Assembly (NCBI GenBank): GCA_902478935.1
Contig: CABSMV010000001.1
Span: 1 to 43,107, forward strand
Direction of reading: 5' to 3'
DNA from: an uncultured Collinsella sp.
Lineage (GTDB): Bacteria; Actinomycetota; Coriobacteriia; Coriobacteriales; Coriobacteriaceae
Length of the DNA stretch: 43,107 nucleotides
Part shown: positions 14,199 through 24,431 of the stretch, one piece after another
How positions within the stretch are numbered: the first letter of the stretch is position 1
Layout: each line of letters opens with the position of its first letter
Translations under genes and position numbers: made by a program
The notes under the pieces: model-generated
The model's input: only the letters and a program-made list of their open reading frames with translations
The model's database searches: none
What the model was told of the DNA's origin: nothing

Positions 14199-16567
14199 TA
14201 GCGCTCGCCTCCTTCCATAACGGCTGCAATTTCTTCTTGGGTAAGCCCCAGCTCCTCGGCGGAAAGCTGCGACTGTGCGATCTCCAGGTACGCCGGGCAG
14301 CTGCGCAGCAGCTCCTCGTGCGTGCCGGTGCCCACTACGTGGCCGTCGTCGAGCACGATGATCTGGTCGGCGTGCATGATGGTCGCGATGCGCTGGGCCA
14401 CGACCACGAGCGCGGCGTCGGTAACGTTTTTAGCCAGCTCTTCACGCAGACGCGCGTCGGTCTTGTAGTCGAGGGCGCTAAACGAGTCATCGAAAACTAC
14501 GACCTCGGGCTTCTTGGCCAGGGCGCGGGCGATGGCCAGACGCTGGCGCTGGCCGCCCGAAACATTGGAGCCGCCCTGGCTGATGGGGGAGTCGTAGCCG
14601 CCCTCGCGTTCGGCGATAAAGTCCTTGGCCTGGGCGATGCGCGCGGCCTGGTGCATATCATCATCGCTTACCATGTCGCCGGCAAACTTGAGGTTGCTCT
14701 CGACGGTGCCCGAGAACAGGCGACCCTGCTGCGGGATATAACCAATACGGCGGCGTAGCTCGGAAAGGGTCATGTCACGCACGTCGATGCCGTCGAGCGA
14801 AATGCTGCCGCCTGTGACGTCGTACAGGCGCGGAATCAGCTGCACGAGCGTGGACTTGCCCGAGCCCGTGGAGCCAATGATGCCGAGCATCTGACCGGCA
14901 TGCGTGGTGAAGTTCACGCCGCTGATGACATCGGCGCGGGCATCGGGATACTGGAAGCTCACGTCGCGGAAGGTGAGCTCACCGCGTGACGCGCTGGTCG
15001 CGGGCAGTTTGGGCGAGGAGGGGTCGTTGATGCTCGTGGGGCAGGTGATGACCTCTTCCACGCGCTCGGCTGCGACCTCGGCGCGGGGCAGGATGACCGA
15101 AACCATGGTGAGGATCATAAACGCCATGACGATCTGCATGGTGTAGGAGATAAACGCCATCATGTTGCCGACCTGCATCACGCCGTCGGACACGCCCTGC
15201 GCGCCAAACCAGACGATAAGCACGGTGATGCAATTCATGACCAGCATCATGAGCGGCATCATAAAGCTCATGGCGCGGTTGGTGTAGAGCTGCGTGGTCA
15301 TCAGGTCGAGCGAAGCCTTGTCAAAACGCTCGAGCTCATGCTCCTCGCGGTTGAACGAGCGGATAGGCATAAGGCCGTCGAGCAGCTCGCGGGCGGTAAG
15401 GTTCACGCGGTCCACAAAGCTCTGCATCTTTTTGAATTTGGGCATAGTGAGGCCCATAAGCACGCCGACGACGGCCGAGACCGCGATGATGGCCACGGCG
15501 ATGGTCCACTCCAGGCCGGTGTGGTTGGCCAGGACGCGCATGACGGCGACGATGCCCATGACGGGCGCCATCAGACACATGCGGATAAACAGGGTTGCGG
15601 CCATCTGAATCTGCTGAATGTCGTTGGTGCAGCGGGTGATGAGCGAGGCCTGGCTAAACTTGCCCACCTCGGCCGGCGAGAAGTGCATAACCTTGTTGAA
15701 GGTCTCGCGGCGCAGGTCGCGTGCGATGGAGCAGGCGGTGCGCGAAGCCACGGCACCGGTCAGGATGGTGGCGACCAGCGACACCAGACACAGACCAAAC
15801 ATCGTGGTCGCCATGCGGCCCAGGTAGGCGTTCTGCACGTCGGCGGGGTCGATGCCCTGCGCCTTGTACTCGTCCTGTACATAGCTCACGGCGCGCTGGG
15901 TGACGATGGAGCCCGACATGGAGCCCATTTTGTCCGCCATTTGGTTGGCGCCCTCGACGAGCTTGCTTTGGTCTACCAGACCGCCCTTGACACCTAGGCG
16001 CAGACTCTTCATGGTGATCTTGCCGCCGTCGGCGTCGATCTGCTTTTGCATGCTCTGCGCGGCTGCGGCCTTCTGCTGCATCTCGGCGAGCTGCTCGGGC
16101 GTCATGGCAGCCATCTGCTCGGGGGTGGGCATGGCCTGGGCAGCGCCGCCATCGCTTGCCTCGGTGGACGTGCCGGTCATGTCGCCCATGGAGTCGGCGT
16201 CGATGCCTTGGTTGAGCGAAAGGACGACGGTCTCGGGCAGGCTCATAATGTCGGCGAGCTTGCTGCCATCGGCACGCTCTTCCTCGGTGCCCTTGTACGT
16301 TCGAATGCCGTTTTTGTCAGCCTTGCTAAACACGGCCTCCACAGCCTTGGCGTCCTTGGCGCTCATGAAGAGTTCGAGGTCGTCGAGCGATTCGGCGCGA
16401 ATGGTGTCGGGCACGGGCGAGGCGATGCCGCCTTGCTGCACGCCCACGTCGACGATGTCGCTCATATAGGTAGGCAGCGCCAGATCGGCGTTGCAGCTGA
16501 TTACGATAAGTACGATAGCTGTGAACAGTGCCAGGACGTGCTTTTTAAAGAGCTTGAGAATCCTCAC
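14198..16567 (-). CDS. ABC exporter half-transporter, degenerate-site subunit with large extracellular insert
   Basis: Partner of the preceding entry, 789 residues, longer than the usual 570-600. The extra length is a soluble insert of about 190 residues between the first membrane helix (about 10-35) and the second (near 250). It contains a Met/Gln/Ala-rich, probably coiled segment (TPEQMAAMTPEQLAEMQQKAAAAQ). The nucleotide-binding domain has Walker A GSTGSGKST and signature VSGGQRQR. Walker B ends VVVFDDSFSALD, with Asp in place of the catalytic Glu, and the switch His is Gln (VVAQRIATI), both hallmarks of the non-catalytic site in heterodimeric exporters. The GTG start at 16567 overlaps the MarR stop by 4 bp (GTGA) and has GGAGAG upstream. 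Confidence 0.92.
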   Translation of the reverse strand: MRILKLFKKHVLALFTAIVLIVISCNADLALPTYMSDIVDVGVQQGGIASPVPDTIRAESLDDLELFMSAKDAKAVEAVFSKADKNGIRTYKGTEEERADGSKLADIMSLPETVVLSLNQGIDADSMGDMTGTSTEASDGGAAQAMPTPEQMAAMTPEQLAEMQQKAAAAQSMQKQIDADGGKITMKSLRLGVKGGLVDQSKLVEGANQMADKMGSMSGSIVTQRAVSYVQDEYKAQGIDPADVQNAYLGRMATTMFGLCLVSLVATILTGAVASRTACSIARDLRRETFNKVMHFSPAEVGKFSQASLITRCTNDIQQIQMAATLFIRMCLMAPVMGIVAVMRVLANHTGLEWTIAVAIIAVSAVVGVLMGLTMPKFKKMQSFVDRVNLTARELLDGLMPIRSFNREEHELERFDKASLDLMTTQLYTNRAMSFMMPLMMLVMNCITVLIVWFGAQGVSDGVMQVGNMMAFISYTMQIVMAFMILTMVSVILPRAEVAAERVEEVITCPTSINDPSSPKLPATSASRGELTFRDVSFQYPDARADVISGVNFTTHAGQMLGIIGSTGSGKSTLVQLIPRLYDVTGGSISLDGIDVRDMTLSELRRRIGYIPQQGRLFSGTVESNLKFAGDMVSDDDMHQAARIAQAKDFIAEREGGYDSPISQGGSNVSGGQRQRLAIARALAKKPEVVVFDDSFSALDYKTDARLREELAKNVTDAALVVVAQRIATIMHADQIIVLDDGHVVGTGTHEELLRSCPAYLEIAQSQLSAEELGLTQEEIAAVMEGGER

Positions 16568-17013
16568 TCGGCATCTCTCCTTTCTTGATTGCGGTCGATA
16601 ATTTCGTTGGCACGTCTTAGAAGGCGCACCATCTCTTGGGTATCTGTTTCGCCGAGCTGCTCGAGGAAGGCCGCGGTGCGCTCCTCGAATTCCCGTCGTT
16701 TGATTTCGAGATCCTGGAATCCCTTGTCGGTCACCGTGACGTGTACGCGACGACGGTCGGTCTTTGAGTGCTCGCGCTCGACCCAGCCCTTGGCTTCGAG
16801 AGCGCGTAGGATATTGGCGATGCGGGCGCTCGAGACCCAGGCGCGATCGGCGAGTTCGCTCGGCGTGAGCGAACCGCCAGCGAGCATGAGGGCGCGCATG
16901 ACGGCCATCTCGCCGCCGAGGGCTTTGTCCGCAAAGCGCGAAATGCGCTGATGCATGCTGCCGAACTCGGTAAGGAGCTGACGCCCAAGTTCACGGAAAT
17001 CGGTATCTTCCAC
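16564..17013 (-). CDS. MarR-family transcriptional regulator
   Basis: Winged-helix repressor of 149 residues, first gene of the exporter operon. The recognition region is about residues 50-75 (SLTPSELADRAWVSSARIANILRALEAKGWVERE), followed by the MarR wing DRRRVHVTVTDKG. The terminal helices form the dimer interface. The GTG start at 17013 is set by the family N-terminus, with AGGGG upstream. The stop overlaps the downstream exporter start by 4 bp. A 9-bp inverted repeat spans the start codon and upstream region, suggesting self-repression relieved by an exporter substrate, as in many MarR/exporter pairs. Ligand unknown. Confidence 0.9.
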   Translation of the reverse strand: MEDTDFRELGRQLLTEFGSMHQRISRFADKALGGEMAVMRALMLAGGSLTPSELADRAWVSSARIANILRALEAKGWVEREHSKTDRRRVHVTVTDKGFQDLEIKRREFEERTAAFLEQLGETDTQEMVRLLRRANEIIDRNQERRDAE

Positions 17014-17047
17014 CGAAAACCCCTAACATTAGAAACTATTTTCGGTG
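17011..17047. promoter_or_regulatory. Inverted repeat over the MarR start codon, probable operator
   Basis: CACCGAAAA (17011-17019) and TTTTCGGTG (17039-17047) are perfect inverted repeats with 19 bp between. The left arm includes the GTG start codon of the regulator, so bound protein would block its own operon. Confidence 0.5.
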
Positions 17048-17563
17048 AAAGATGATACCCCCGCACGCGCACCCTATACGGTAGATTTTGGGACATGCCT
17101 AGAAAACAACTTTTAGGCGACCTCCGTACACCGTCGGTATCAGCAAAGTTAGGGGTAGATCTCTGAGCACGTCCTAAAGCCCACTCAGAGGCACTTTACC
17201 CTGCTAAAGCTGGCATAACAGCTAGAGTGAACGTCGTACAAAGGCAAGGAAAAATACCAAACAAATCGGTGAACGGTAGTTGCTCGCGCTCGCATTTCCT
17301 GCGGATTTGTTAAAAACGCCCTAATGGTATAAAAAAAGAAACATATAACAGCCCTGATGAAGGGGGTGGCTATGTTATCCTTCTCAAACGGGTGAAATCT
17401 TGGGTTTTGGGTTGCAGTTCCAAGGTGGACAAACGTTTTTCCCTGTACCAACGTGTGGTGAAGAACGGAAGAAGCCGGTAGTGCAAGCCGATAATTCAAG
17501 AATTCAATAAGCAGCGGTGTGAGAGAGCGCCGCATTACACGTAACTAGGAGCGTGGTTACACA
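17048..17563 (+). promoter_or_regulatory. Long AT-rich leader/promoter region of pyruvate formate-lyase
   Basis: About 515 bp without a supported gene, between divergent MarR and PFL genes. A candidate PFL promoter is TTGTTA (17307-17312) with an extended -10 TGGTATAAA (17325-17333), but the spacer is only 15 bp. If it is correct, the mRNA leader is about 225 nt. The MarR promoter probably lies at 17048-17100 on the minus strand. An antisense open frame (17185-17535) has no ribosome site and atypical composition. Confidence 0.45.
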
Positions 17564-19615
<2,052 letters not shown>

Positions 19616-19616
19616 A

Positions 19617-19641
19617 TATTGTTAGTGCTATACTAACAATA
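19617..19641 (+). promoter_or_regulatory. Intercistronic hairpin between the two PFL genes
   Basis: TATTGTTAGT (19617-19626) pairs perfectly with ACTAACAATA (19632-19641), loop GCTAT, one base after the large-subunit stop. A second GC-rich hairpin (GCCGG-tttcgg-CCGGC, 19660-19675) follows before the ribosome site GAAGGAGA. Neither has a U-run. They may protect or process the mRNA so the small product is made in excess. Confidence 0.5.
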
Positions 19642-19700
19642 ACGATTACTGATTAGCGTGCCGGTTTCGGCCGGCGCCTATTAATCGAAGGAGACATATT

Positions 19701-19952
19701 ATGAAGGTTTCTGAAGTTTCCGAGACTCAGGCCGATAACCTGGTCCACATGCTCGACGCTTACGCCGAGAAGGGTGGCCACCACCTGAACGTCAACGTCT
19801 TCAACCGTGAGACGCTGCTCGACGCTCAGGCACACCCCGAGAAGTACCCGCAGCTGACCATCCGCGTTTCCGGCTATGCCGTGAACTTCCACACGCTCAC
19901 CAAGGAGCAGCAGGACGAGGTCATTGCGCGTACCTTCCACGACAAGTTCTAA
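19701..19952 (+). CDS. grcA: Stand-alone glycyl-radical domain of pyruvate formate-lyase
   Basis: An 83-residue protein equal to the C-terminal domain of PFL. HHLNVNVFNRETLLDAQAHP and YPQLTIRVSGYAVNF are near-identical in pattern to E. coli PflB. Gly58 in RVSGYAV is the radical site, 25 residues from the end as in full-length PFL. Unlike E. coli GrcA/YfiD (about 127 residues, a spare part for oxygen-damaged intact PFL), it has no extra N-terminal domain. It begins in the PFL linker (NLVHMLDAYAEKGGHHLN), and the neighbouring PFL lacks this domain. It is therefore more likely an obligate second subunit than a repair factor. ATG at 19701 with GAAGGAGACATATT upstream. Followed by nested hairpin B. 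Confidence 0.93.
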   Translation: MKVSEVSETQADNLVHMLDAYAEKGGHHLNVNVFNRETLLDAQAHPEKYPQLTIRVSGYAVNFHTLTKEQQDEVIARTFHDKF

Positions 19953-19980
19953 AGGGATTTAACTCCTGTAGGATTACTGG

Positions 19981-20103
19981 GGCCGTTTTTGGGTTATTTT
20001 CCAAAACGTCCTCGGACATGCAAAGAGGCTCCGCTGCGCGCGTTGCGCGGCGGGGCCTCTTTGCGTCCTGCGGGATGTTTTGGAAAATAACCCAAAAACG
20101 GCC
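19981..20103 (+). repeat. Nested-hairpin element B (conserved internal-loop family)
   Basis: A 123-nt hairpin starting 28 nt after the grcA stop. Outer stem 19981-20007 pairs perfectly over 27 bp with 20077-20103. Then come the conserved unpaired strands GTCCTCGGACATG (20008-20020) and CGTCCTGCGGGAT (20064-20076), each 13 nt. The inner stem CAAAGAGGC/GCCTCTTTG (20021-20029, 20055-20063) carries a further GC-rich apex. The stems share no sequence with element A apart from short words. The loop strands are almost the same. Confidence 0.75.
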
Positions 20104-20218
20104 AAGCGGGGTTCTTCGGAGTCACCCTTTAGGCGGAACTCTCCTAATTATTTGGATGAGTCGTTTACTTACTTGTGCTGTTACCGTCTTCCCGCTGTTG
20201 TTGGGGTATGCTTTGTTC

Positions 20219-20236
20219 GTATGTAAACGTATGACA
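20219..20236 (+). promoter_or_regulatory. LacI-type operator before the sucrose-locus regulator
   Basis: GTATGTAAACGTATGACA, 20 bp before the regulator ATG, matches the two sites at 21369-21405 in the pattern TG-AAACG--TGA-A. This suggests autoregulation. Confidence 0.6.
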
Positions 20237-20256
20237 TGTTGATAGGGGAGGGTGCT

Positions 20257-21267
20257 ATGGCTCGCGAGGGCACTCGTTCTAAGGATTCTGCTAAGCCTGG
20301 CATCAAGGAAGTTGCAGCGGTGGCGGGGGTTTCGCCTACTACGGTATCTCGCGTGCTTAATAACCGCGGTTATATTAGCCAAGAGACCCGCGATAAGGTC
20401 CACGCCGCGATGGAACGCATCAACTATACGCCCAACGATATCGCCCGTGCCATGCTCAACGGCCGTCTGAACCTTATCGGCATGATCGTTCCCTTTGTGA
20501 GCAGTCCGTTCCATGCTCAGGTTGTGCAGGCGGTCGAGCGCACGTTGGCGGAAAACGGCTTTAAGATGTTGCTGTGCAACAGCGCCAATCGACCTGATCT
20601 TGAGCGTTCCTATATCGACATGCTCCGCCGCAATATGGTCGACGGCGTTATCGTCAGCTCCCTCAATATCGGTGCCGAGGCATATGCCGAGATGGGCTTG
20701 AGCCTGGTTGGCATCGACTGCGATCTTGGCGAGGGCTCTGTCCAGATTGCAAGTGACAGCTATGGCATCGGCGAGCTCGCCACGCGCCGTCTGATTGATG
20801 ACGGCTGCAGGCGTATCCTGTGCCTGCGCAGCAATAGCCGCATGCGCATGCCTGCCAATAAGCGTACCGATGCCTACCTCGATGTTGTTGAGCAGGCCGG
20901 TTTGTCCGCGCTTGTCCGTGAGGTTGAGTTCGTTAAGCCCGACGACGAAAAGGGCGCGGTCGTTGCGAAGATCCTCGATGAGAACCCCGATATTGACGGC
21001 ATCTTTGCGGGAGACGATACGATGGCGGCCATCTGTCTCAACGTGATGAAGCAGCGCGGCTTGAGCGCTCCAGACGACATTAAGGTCGTGGGCGCGGATG
21101 GTGCCCGCCGCACTATGACGTTTATGCCTGATTTAACAACCGTACGTCAAGATATCGATCGCATCGGAGAGCTCGCGGCGCAATCCATCATTGCTCTTAT
21201 TAACGGTGAAAAGCCCGAGTCGAATATCAAGCTTCCCGTTGAGCTTATCGAGGGCAAAACCGCGTAA
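20257..21267 (+). CDS. LacI-family regulator of the sucrose/fructan locus
   Basis: Repressor of 336 residues. The helix-turn-helix lies at about residues 16-35 (IKEVAAVAGVSPTTVSRVLNN), with a hinge helix near NDIARAMLNGR, then the two-lobed sugar-binding domain (LNLIGMIVPFVSSPFHAQVVQAVE onward, GIFAGDDTMA, IKVVGADG). The ATG at 20257 has GGGGAGGG 6 nt upstream; an upstream ATG in frame (20236) has none. Matching operators lie just before this gene and before the next one, a GH32 glycosidase, followed by a PTS permease and a sucrose-6-phosphate hydrolase. It is therefore probably a ScrR-like regulator responding to sucrose, fructose or their phosphates. Target is inferred from the operators, effector from context. 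Confidence 0.9.
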   Translation: MAREGTRSKDSAKPGIKEVAAVAGVSPTTVSRVLNNRGYISQETRDKVHAAMERINYTPNDIARAMLNGRLNLIGMIVPFVSSPFHAQVVQAVERTLAENGFKMLLCNSANRPDLERSYIDMLRRNMVDGVIVSSLNIGAEAYAEMGLSLVGIDCDLGEGSVQIASDSYGIGELATRRLIDDGCRRILCLRSNSRMRMPANKRTDAYLDVVEQAGLSALVREVEFVKPDDEKGAVVAKILDENPDIDGIFAGDDTMAAICLNVMKQRGLSAPDDIKVVGADGARRTMTFMPDLTTVRQDIDRIGELAAQSIIALINGEKPESNIKLPVELIEGKTA

Positions 21268-21368
21268 TTCGCCCCGTGCCAAAAGAATTCCTCAAACGCC
21301 TCTGATGACCGTTCACCGGCATATGTCAACCGTTTGCCGACGACTGGAACTGCGAAAAGACGTATTGG

Positions 21369-21405
21369 TGTGAAAACGTTTGATATATGAAAACGATTGA
21401 TATAT
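21369..21405 (+). promoter_or_regulatory. Tandem LacI-type operators upstream of the GH32 gene
   Basis: TGTGAAAACGTTTGATATAT (21369-21388) and ATGAAAACGATTGATATAT (21387-21405) are overlapping direct copies with a 17-bp period. The second lies in the spacer of the promoter below, the expected position for steric repression. Confidence 0.7.
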
Positions 21406-21408
21406 CTT
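21380..21408 (+). promoter_or_regulatory. Sigma-70-type promoter of the sucrose operon
   Basis: TTGATA (21380-21385), a 17-bp spacer, TATCTT (21403-21408). The start of transcription would fall near 21415, giving a leader of about 35 nt before the ATG at 21451. Confidence 0.5.
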
Positions 21409-21450
21409 ACCATTGTACCGAGTTAGTATGTCGTGGAAAGGAAGTCTCGG

Positions 21451-22833
21451 ATGCACAAGGTGTATTACCAGCCTGAGGGAATTTGGGTAGGCGACATCAT
21501 GCCGTACGGCGAGGACGGCACGTTCTATCTCTATCATCAGCGTGACACGCGTAACCCCGAACCTTTCGGAGAGCCGTTTGGCTGGGCACTCGCTACGACC
21601 AAGGATTTCGTCAACTACAAGGACTTTGGCGAGAGCCTTGAGCGCGGCGGCGACGAGGAAGTCGACCAGTACATTTATGCCGGCACGGTGTTTAAGGTGG
21701 GCGACAAGTACCATGCGCTCTACACTGGTTGCAATCGCGATAAGGTCCGCGCACGTTTGATGAAGCAGGTTCTTCTTCACGCAACGAGCGACGACGCCGT
21801 CAAGTGGGAGAAGAACATCGCCGAGACGCTGCTTCCGCCCCAGGAGGGTTACGATGACCGCAACTGGCGCGATCCCTTTGTGCTTTGGGATGAGGAGAAC
21901 GAAGAGTACATGCTCATCCTCGGCACGCGTGTGGGCGAGGACAAGCGTCTGATGACCGGCCGCCTGGTCAAGTTCACCTCCAAGGATCTGACCAACTGGG
22001 AGTTCCAGGGCGACTGGTGGAACCCGGGCCTGTACACCATGTTTGAGATGCCTGATCTCTTTAAGATGGGCGACTGGTGGTACCTCGTCTTTTCCGAGTA
22101 CAGCGACGGCAACAAGACCCGTTACCGCATGTCCAAGTCCATCAACGGTCCTTGGATTACCCCCGCTGACGACTCCTTCGACGGCCGCGCGTACTACGCC
22201 GCTCGCACCGCATTCGATGGCGAGCGTCGCGTTCTCTTTGGTTGGGTTCCTACGCGTGACGAGGGCGGCGACCCCAGCTCTTACCTATGGGGTGGCACCT
22301 TTATGCCCCTCGAGATCGTTCAGCGTGCCGACGGAACGCTCGGCACCAAGCTCCCCGACAGCATGCTTGGCGTCTTTGGCGAGGCTAAGGCAGTCGAGAC
22401 CTTTGAGCTTTCCTGCGAGTCGGGCAAGGTCGAGCAGGTGCTCGCCGCGGATGCCGGCTCCACCTACTTGCTCGATGCCGACATTGAGCTCGGCGGTAAC
22501 GCTGCCGGCTTCTCGGTCAAGTTCGCCGAGGACGCCGAGACCGGTCTTGCCTATGAGTTCCGCGCCAACCTGCGCGAGGGCAAGCTCGAGTTCACGCCGG
22601 CTCCCCAGTACCCGTGGTTCCAGGTCAACAACATGGGCCTCGAGCGTCCGTTGTTCTTTAAGGGCGAGGGCACTCACCATGTGCGTCTGGTCGTCGACGA
22701 CGACATCGCGACCATCTTTGTCGATGATGTTGCGCTCAACGCTCGCTTCTGCAACAAGCAGGGCCAGGGTGTGGCGCTTACCGTCACCGACGGTGCGCTC
22801 AAGTGCGCAAACGCAACGATCGCGTCTCTGTAG
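21451..22833 (+). CDS. Variant GH32 family beta-fructosidase-like glycosidase
   Basis: A 460-residue glycoside hydrolase of family 32 with no signal peptide, so cytosolic. The five-bladed propeller carries the three acidic positions: Asp15 in GIWVGDIMPYG (replacing the usual W-x-N-D-P-N-G), Asp141 in NWRDPFV and Glu199 in MFEMPDLF (usual E-C-P). A C-terminal beta-sandwich begins near residue 330. It differs clearly from the canonical sucrose-6-phosphate hydrolase encoded downstream, so it probably acts on another fructoside or phosphorylated fructoside. ATG at 21451 with AAAGGAAG upstream; an in-frame ATG at 21433 has no ribosome site. First gene of the LacI-regulated operon. Confidence 0.85.
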   Translation: MHKVYYQPEGIWVGDIMPYGEDGTFYLYHQRDTRNPEPFGEPFGWALATTKDFVNYKDFGESLERGGDEEVDQYIYAGTVFKVGDKYHALYTGCNRDKVRARLMKQVLLHATSDDAVKWEKNIAETLLPPQEGYDDRNWRDPFVLWDEENEEYMLILGTRVGEDKRLMTGRLVKFTSKDLTNWEFQGDWWNPGLYTMFEMPDLFKMGDWWYLVFSEYSDGNKTRYRMSKSINGPWITPADDSFDGRAYYAARTAFDGERRVLFGWVPTRDEGGDPSSYLWGGTFMPLEIVQRADGTLGTKLPDSMLGVFGEAKAVETFELSCESGKVEQVLAADAGSTYLLDADIELGGNAAGFSVKFAEDAETGLAYEFRANLREGKLEFTPAPQYPWFQVNNMGLERPLFFKGEGTHHVRLVVDDDIATIFVDDVALNARFCNKQGQGVALTVTDGALKCANATIASL

Positions 22834-22878
22834 CGGCAACGAACCGTTTTATGATTTAGAAAAGGAATGGAGAGGAAC

Positions 22879-24330
22879 ATGGACTACAAGGCAGTGTCCC
22901 AGCAAGTCGTCGACAACGTCGGCGGACTGGAGAACATCGAGGGCGCCACGCATTGCGTGACCCGTCTGCGTCTGGTGCTCAAGGATACGAGCAAATACAA
23001 CAAGGCCGAGCTCGAGAACATCGATGGCGTCAAGGGCGTGCTGTACAACAGCGGCCAGCTCATGATCATCTTCGGTACCGGTACCGTCAACAAGGTTTAC
23101 GATGAGTTTATGGCTCTGACGGGCGTTAAGGAGATCAGTGCTTCCGAGGTCAAGGGCGCTGAGGCGGACAAGAAGGGCAAGTTCTTCTCGGTCCTCAAGG
23201 TATTCTCGGACATCTTTATCCCCATCATTCCCGCCTTCGTCGGCGCTGCAATCATCATCGGCCTTAAGTCGCTGATCGTTGCCAACGGCCTCTTTGGCAT
23301 GGAAGGCAGCCTCGCCGATCACAGCGAGTTCCTCAAGAACCTCGCAAGCTTCTTTGCCATTATCGCCACCACGTTCGACTACCTGCCTGTCCTGGTTATG
23401 TACAGCGCGGTCAAGCGTTTTGGCGGTAACCCGATCCTGGGCATCCTCGTCGGTATCGTCATGGTTCACCCGAGCCTTATGAACCGCAACACGTTCGTTA
23501 TGGACCCGACGGGTGCTGAGTACTGGAACTTCGGTCCGCTATCCATTCCCATGGTTGCTTTCCAGGGCGGCGTATTCCCTGCAATCCTGACTGCCTGGTT
23601 TATGGCCAAGGTCGAAAAGATTGCCCAGAAGTACATCCCCGAGGTCGTTTCGTTCGTCTTTGTCCCGACCGTTACCCTGATTCTCGCTAACGTCGCCCTG
23701 TTCACCGTGTTCGGCCCGCTCGGCAACCTGATCGGCGACGTCCTCGCTGGCGTAATCGATGTCCTGTACAACAGGATGGGCGTCTTTGGCGCCTTTGTCT
23801 TCGCCGCGTTCCTGCAGCCGCTCGTCGTTACCGGTACGCATCAGTTCATCCAGGGTATCGAGGCAAACCTTGTTGCCACGACTGGCTTCAACTACATCCA
23901 GGCCATCTGGTCGGTTTCCATCATCGCCCAGGGCGGCGGCGCCATCGGTATGTACCTCATTCACAAGAAGCACTCCAAAGAGCGCAACATCTGCATGTCG
24001 TCCTTTATCCCGACGCTGGTCGGAATCTCCGAGCCCGCTATCTTTGCTGCAAACATGCGCTATTCGATCATTCCGTTCATCTGCGCATGCATCGGTGCAG
24101 GCTGCGGCGGTGCCTTCGTCAAGCTCTTTGAGGTGCGCGCTATCGGTCAGGGTCTGACCGGCGTGCTTGGCCTGCTCATCGTCACGCCCGAGACCCTCGT
24201 GTGGTATGTGGCTGGCAATCTCATCGCCTTTATCGTGCCGATCGTCTTGATCTTTGCCTACAACAAGGCAAAGGGCGTGCCGACCACCGATGAAGAGGGC
24301 GCTGGCGCTGGCTTCGACGTTAGCTTCTAG
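22879..24330 (+). CDS. PTS EIIBC permease, sucrose/beta-glucoside class
   Basis: Imports and phosphorylates a sugar, taking phosphate from HPr through EIIA. The 483 residues hold an EIIB domain (1-85) with active-site Cys26 in ATHCVTRLRLVLKD, then an EIIC membrane domain from about residue 98 with roughly ten helices, including GTHQFIQGIEANLV and PTLVGISEPAIFAANMRY, typical of the glucose-glucoside (sucrose, trehalose, beta-glucoside) superfamily. There is no C-terminal EIIA domain and no EIIA gene in the locus, so EIIA must come from elsewhere. The start at 22879 is chosen over 22867 because GGAGAGGAAC precedes it. Sucrose is the likeliest substrate given scrB downstream. Confidence 0.9.
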   Translation: MDYKAVSQQVVDNVGGLENIEGATHCVTRLRLVLKDTSKYNKAELENIDGVKGVLYNSGQLMIIFGTGTVNKVYDEFMALTGVKEISASEVKGAEADKKGKFFSVLKVFSDIFIPIIPAFVGAAIIIGLKSLIVANGLFGMEGSLADHSEFLKNLASFFAIIATTFDYLPVLVMYSAVKRFGGNPILGILVGIVMVHPSLMNRNTFVMDPTGAEYWNFGPLSIPMVAFQGGVFPAILTAWFMAKVEKIAQKYIPEVVSFVFVPTVTLILANVALFTVFGPLGNLIGDVLAGVIDVLYNRMGVFGAFVFAAFLQPLVVTGTHQFIQGIEANLVATTGFNYIQAIWSVSIIAQGGGAIGMYLIHKKHSKERNICMSSFIPTLVGISEPAIFAANMRYSIIPFICACIGAGCGGAFVKLFEVRAIGQGLTGVLGLLIVTPETLVWYVAGNLIAFIVPIVLIFAYNKAKGVPTTDEEGAGAGFDVSF

Positions 24331-24369
24331 TTGAGCCGTTCAGTGTAATCTGAGGATAAGTCCATTTGA

Positions 24370-24407
24370 GGAAGGGCGTTCGACTCGTGTGAGTCGAGCG
24401 TCCTTCC
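24370..24407 (+). promoter_or_regulatory. Intercistronic stem-loop between PTS and sucrose hydrolase genes
   Basis: GGAAGG-CG-tt-CGACTC pairs with GAGTCG-ag-CG-CCTTCC around GTGT. No T-run follows, so it looks more like an mRNA-stability or processing hairpin than a terminator. Confidence 0.55.
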
Positions 24408-24431
24408 CCATAGACGAGAAAGTCAACGGCG

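Noticed and set aside
12294..14201. 635-aa open frame antisense to the ABC exporter
   Set aside because: Shadow of the high-GC coding strand. The minus-strand protein carries Walker A, signature and Walker B motifs.
17185..17535. 116-aa minus-strand frame in the PFL leader
   Set aside because: No ribosome site, mixed composition, and it overlaps the likely PFL promoter. No family recognised.
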